DNA of 64,000 nt from JBCCSZ01 sp039821145 (lineage in GTDB: Bacteria; Bacteroidota; Bacteroidia; Chitinophagales; Saprospiraceae): the NCBI GenBank assembly GCA_039821145.1, contig JBCBOS010000011.1, positions 195,266 to 259,265 on the forward strand, given 5' to 3'. The position numbers and the translations under genes were made by a program. The first letter of the stretch is position 1. Every line of letters begins with the position of its first letter. Shown here in pieces: positions 63,910 to 64,000 of this stretch. Below the pieces are notes generated by a model that saw only the letters and a list, made by a program, of their open reading frames with translations, was not told the DNA's origin and ran no database searches.

Positions 63910-63936
63910 GAACTACCGAAAAAAAATCGGTAGTTC
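63910..63936 (-). terminator. Hairpin upstream of the Lgt-like gene
   Basis: GAACTACCGA and TCGGTAGTTC form a perfect 10-bp stem with a loop of seven A (T on the minus strand). It lies just after the putative end of the minus-strand gene entering from the right and is probably its terminator. Confidence 0.6.
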
Positions 63937-63961
63937 TCGTTGTGGAAAGTTGAAGGCTGGA

Positions 63962-64000
63962 TCACCGGATCATGTAGAAGTGGTGGTCAGCGGTCTTGGC
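63962..64000 (-). CDS. Possible 3' end of a gene continuing beyond the window
   Basis: On the minus strand the frame reads AKTADHHFYMIR then TGA, followed 25 bp later by a strong hairpin. This looks like the C-terminus of a gene whose body lies outside the window. Only twelve codons are visible, so no family can be named. Confidence 0.35.
   Translation of the reverse strand, partial: AKTADHHFYMIR

Overview
The window comes from the chromosome of a member of the Bacteroidota, most likely a marine-type Saprospirales relative; the phylum is well supported, the order is only a guess. Supporting signs are: a subtilase with a type IX secretion sorting domain, DUF4271, DUF4249, DUF4294, DUF1573 and DUF547 proteins, a kynurenine 3-monooxygenase, a fused E1 alpha/beta 2-oxoacid dehydrogenase, almost no Shine-Dalgarno sequences, and promoters of the Bacteroidota type (TTTG, 19-20 bp, TAnnTTTG). 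Coding density is high, genes alternate strands in short operons, and I found no rRNA, tRNA, CRISPR array or prophage.

Layout. 0-5.2 kb: the 3' end of a crotonase-fold gene, a fused E1 dehydrogenase, two membrane proteins of unknown function and a short-chain dehydrogenase. 5.2-13.9 kb: a small transposon-like element, an iron-sulfur assembly protein, a membrane MutS relative, a DJ-1-like lipoprotein, a two-component system with putative binding boxes in front of a DUF1573 gene, then DUF4271-hemD-Nudix. 14.2-21.9 kb: an ECF sigma factor overlapped by a trans-envelope partner protein, an alpha/beta hydrolase, a DUF547 lipoprotein, and an M1 peptidase with a beta-barrel-like tail. 22-31.6 kb: galE, cysQ, a glycosyltransferase, a polysaccharide deacetylase coupled to trhO, a secreted subtilase, a DNA glycosylase, kmo and a PAP2-like membrane protein. 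31.7-41.7 kb: an OmpA-family protein, adenine deaminase, an MscS channel, a PagL-like deacylase, two skp/ompH genes, murI and an arginyltransferase-like protein. 41.7-53 kb: a rhodanese lipoprotein, three mevalonate-pathway genes (mvaD, fni, mvaA), tandem amidohydrolase-like proteins and prfA. 53-64 kb: a second ECF sigma factor with a small zinc-less anti-sigma candidate, an HD protein, a DegQ-type protease, comF, mnmG, a TonB receptor/DUF4249 pair and a divergent Lgt-like protein.

A clear unannotated structure is a 182-bp MITE-like element present twice in inverted orientation (5213-5394 and 38958-39139). The copies differ at about eleven positions by eye. Each has imperfect terminal inverted repeats beginning GAG, two internal hairpins, and a 3-bp TTA target duplication. 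Both features fit the IS1031 group of the IS5 family. One copy sits exactly in the overlapping stop codons of two convergent genes and leaves both stops intact. The other sits between a consensus promoter and the second skp gene, so it should be transcribed as 5' leader. Two other candidate systems are the sigma factor paired with a protein that joins a cytoplasmic repeat domain, one transmembrane helix and an outer-membrane-type barrel (14.2-16.4 kb), and the phased GTTAACA boxes beside the two-component system (10.56-10.60 kb).
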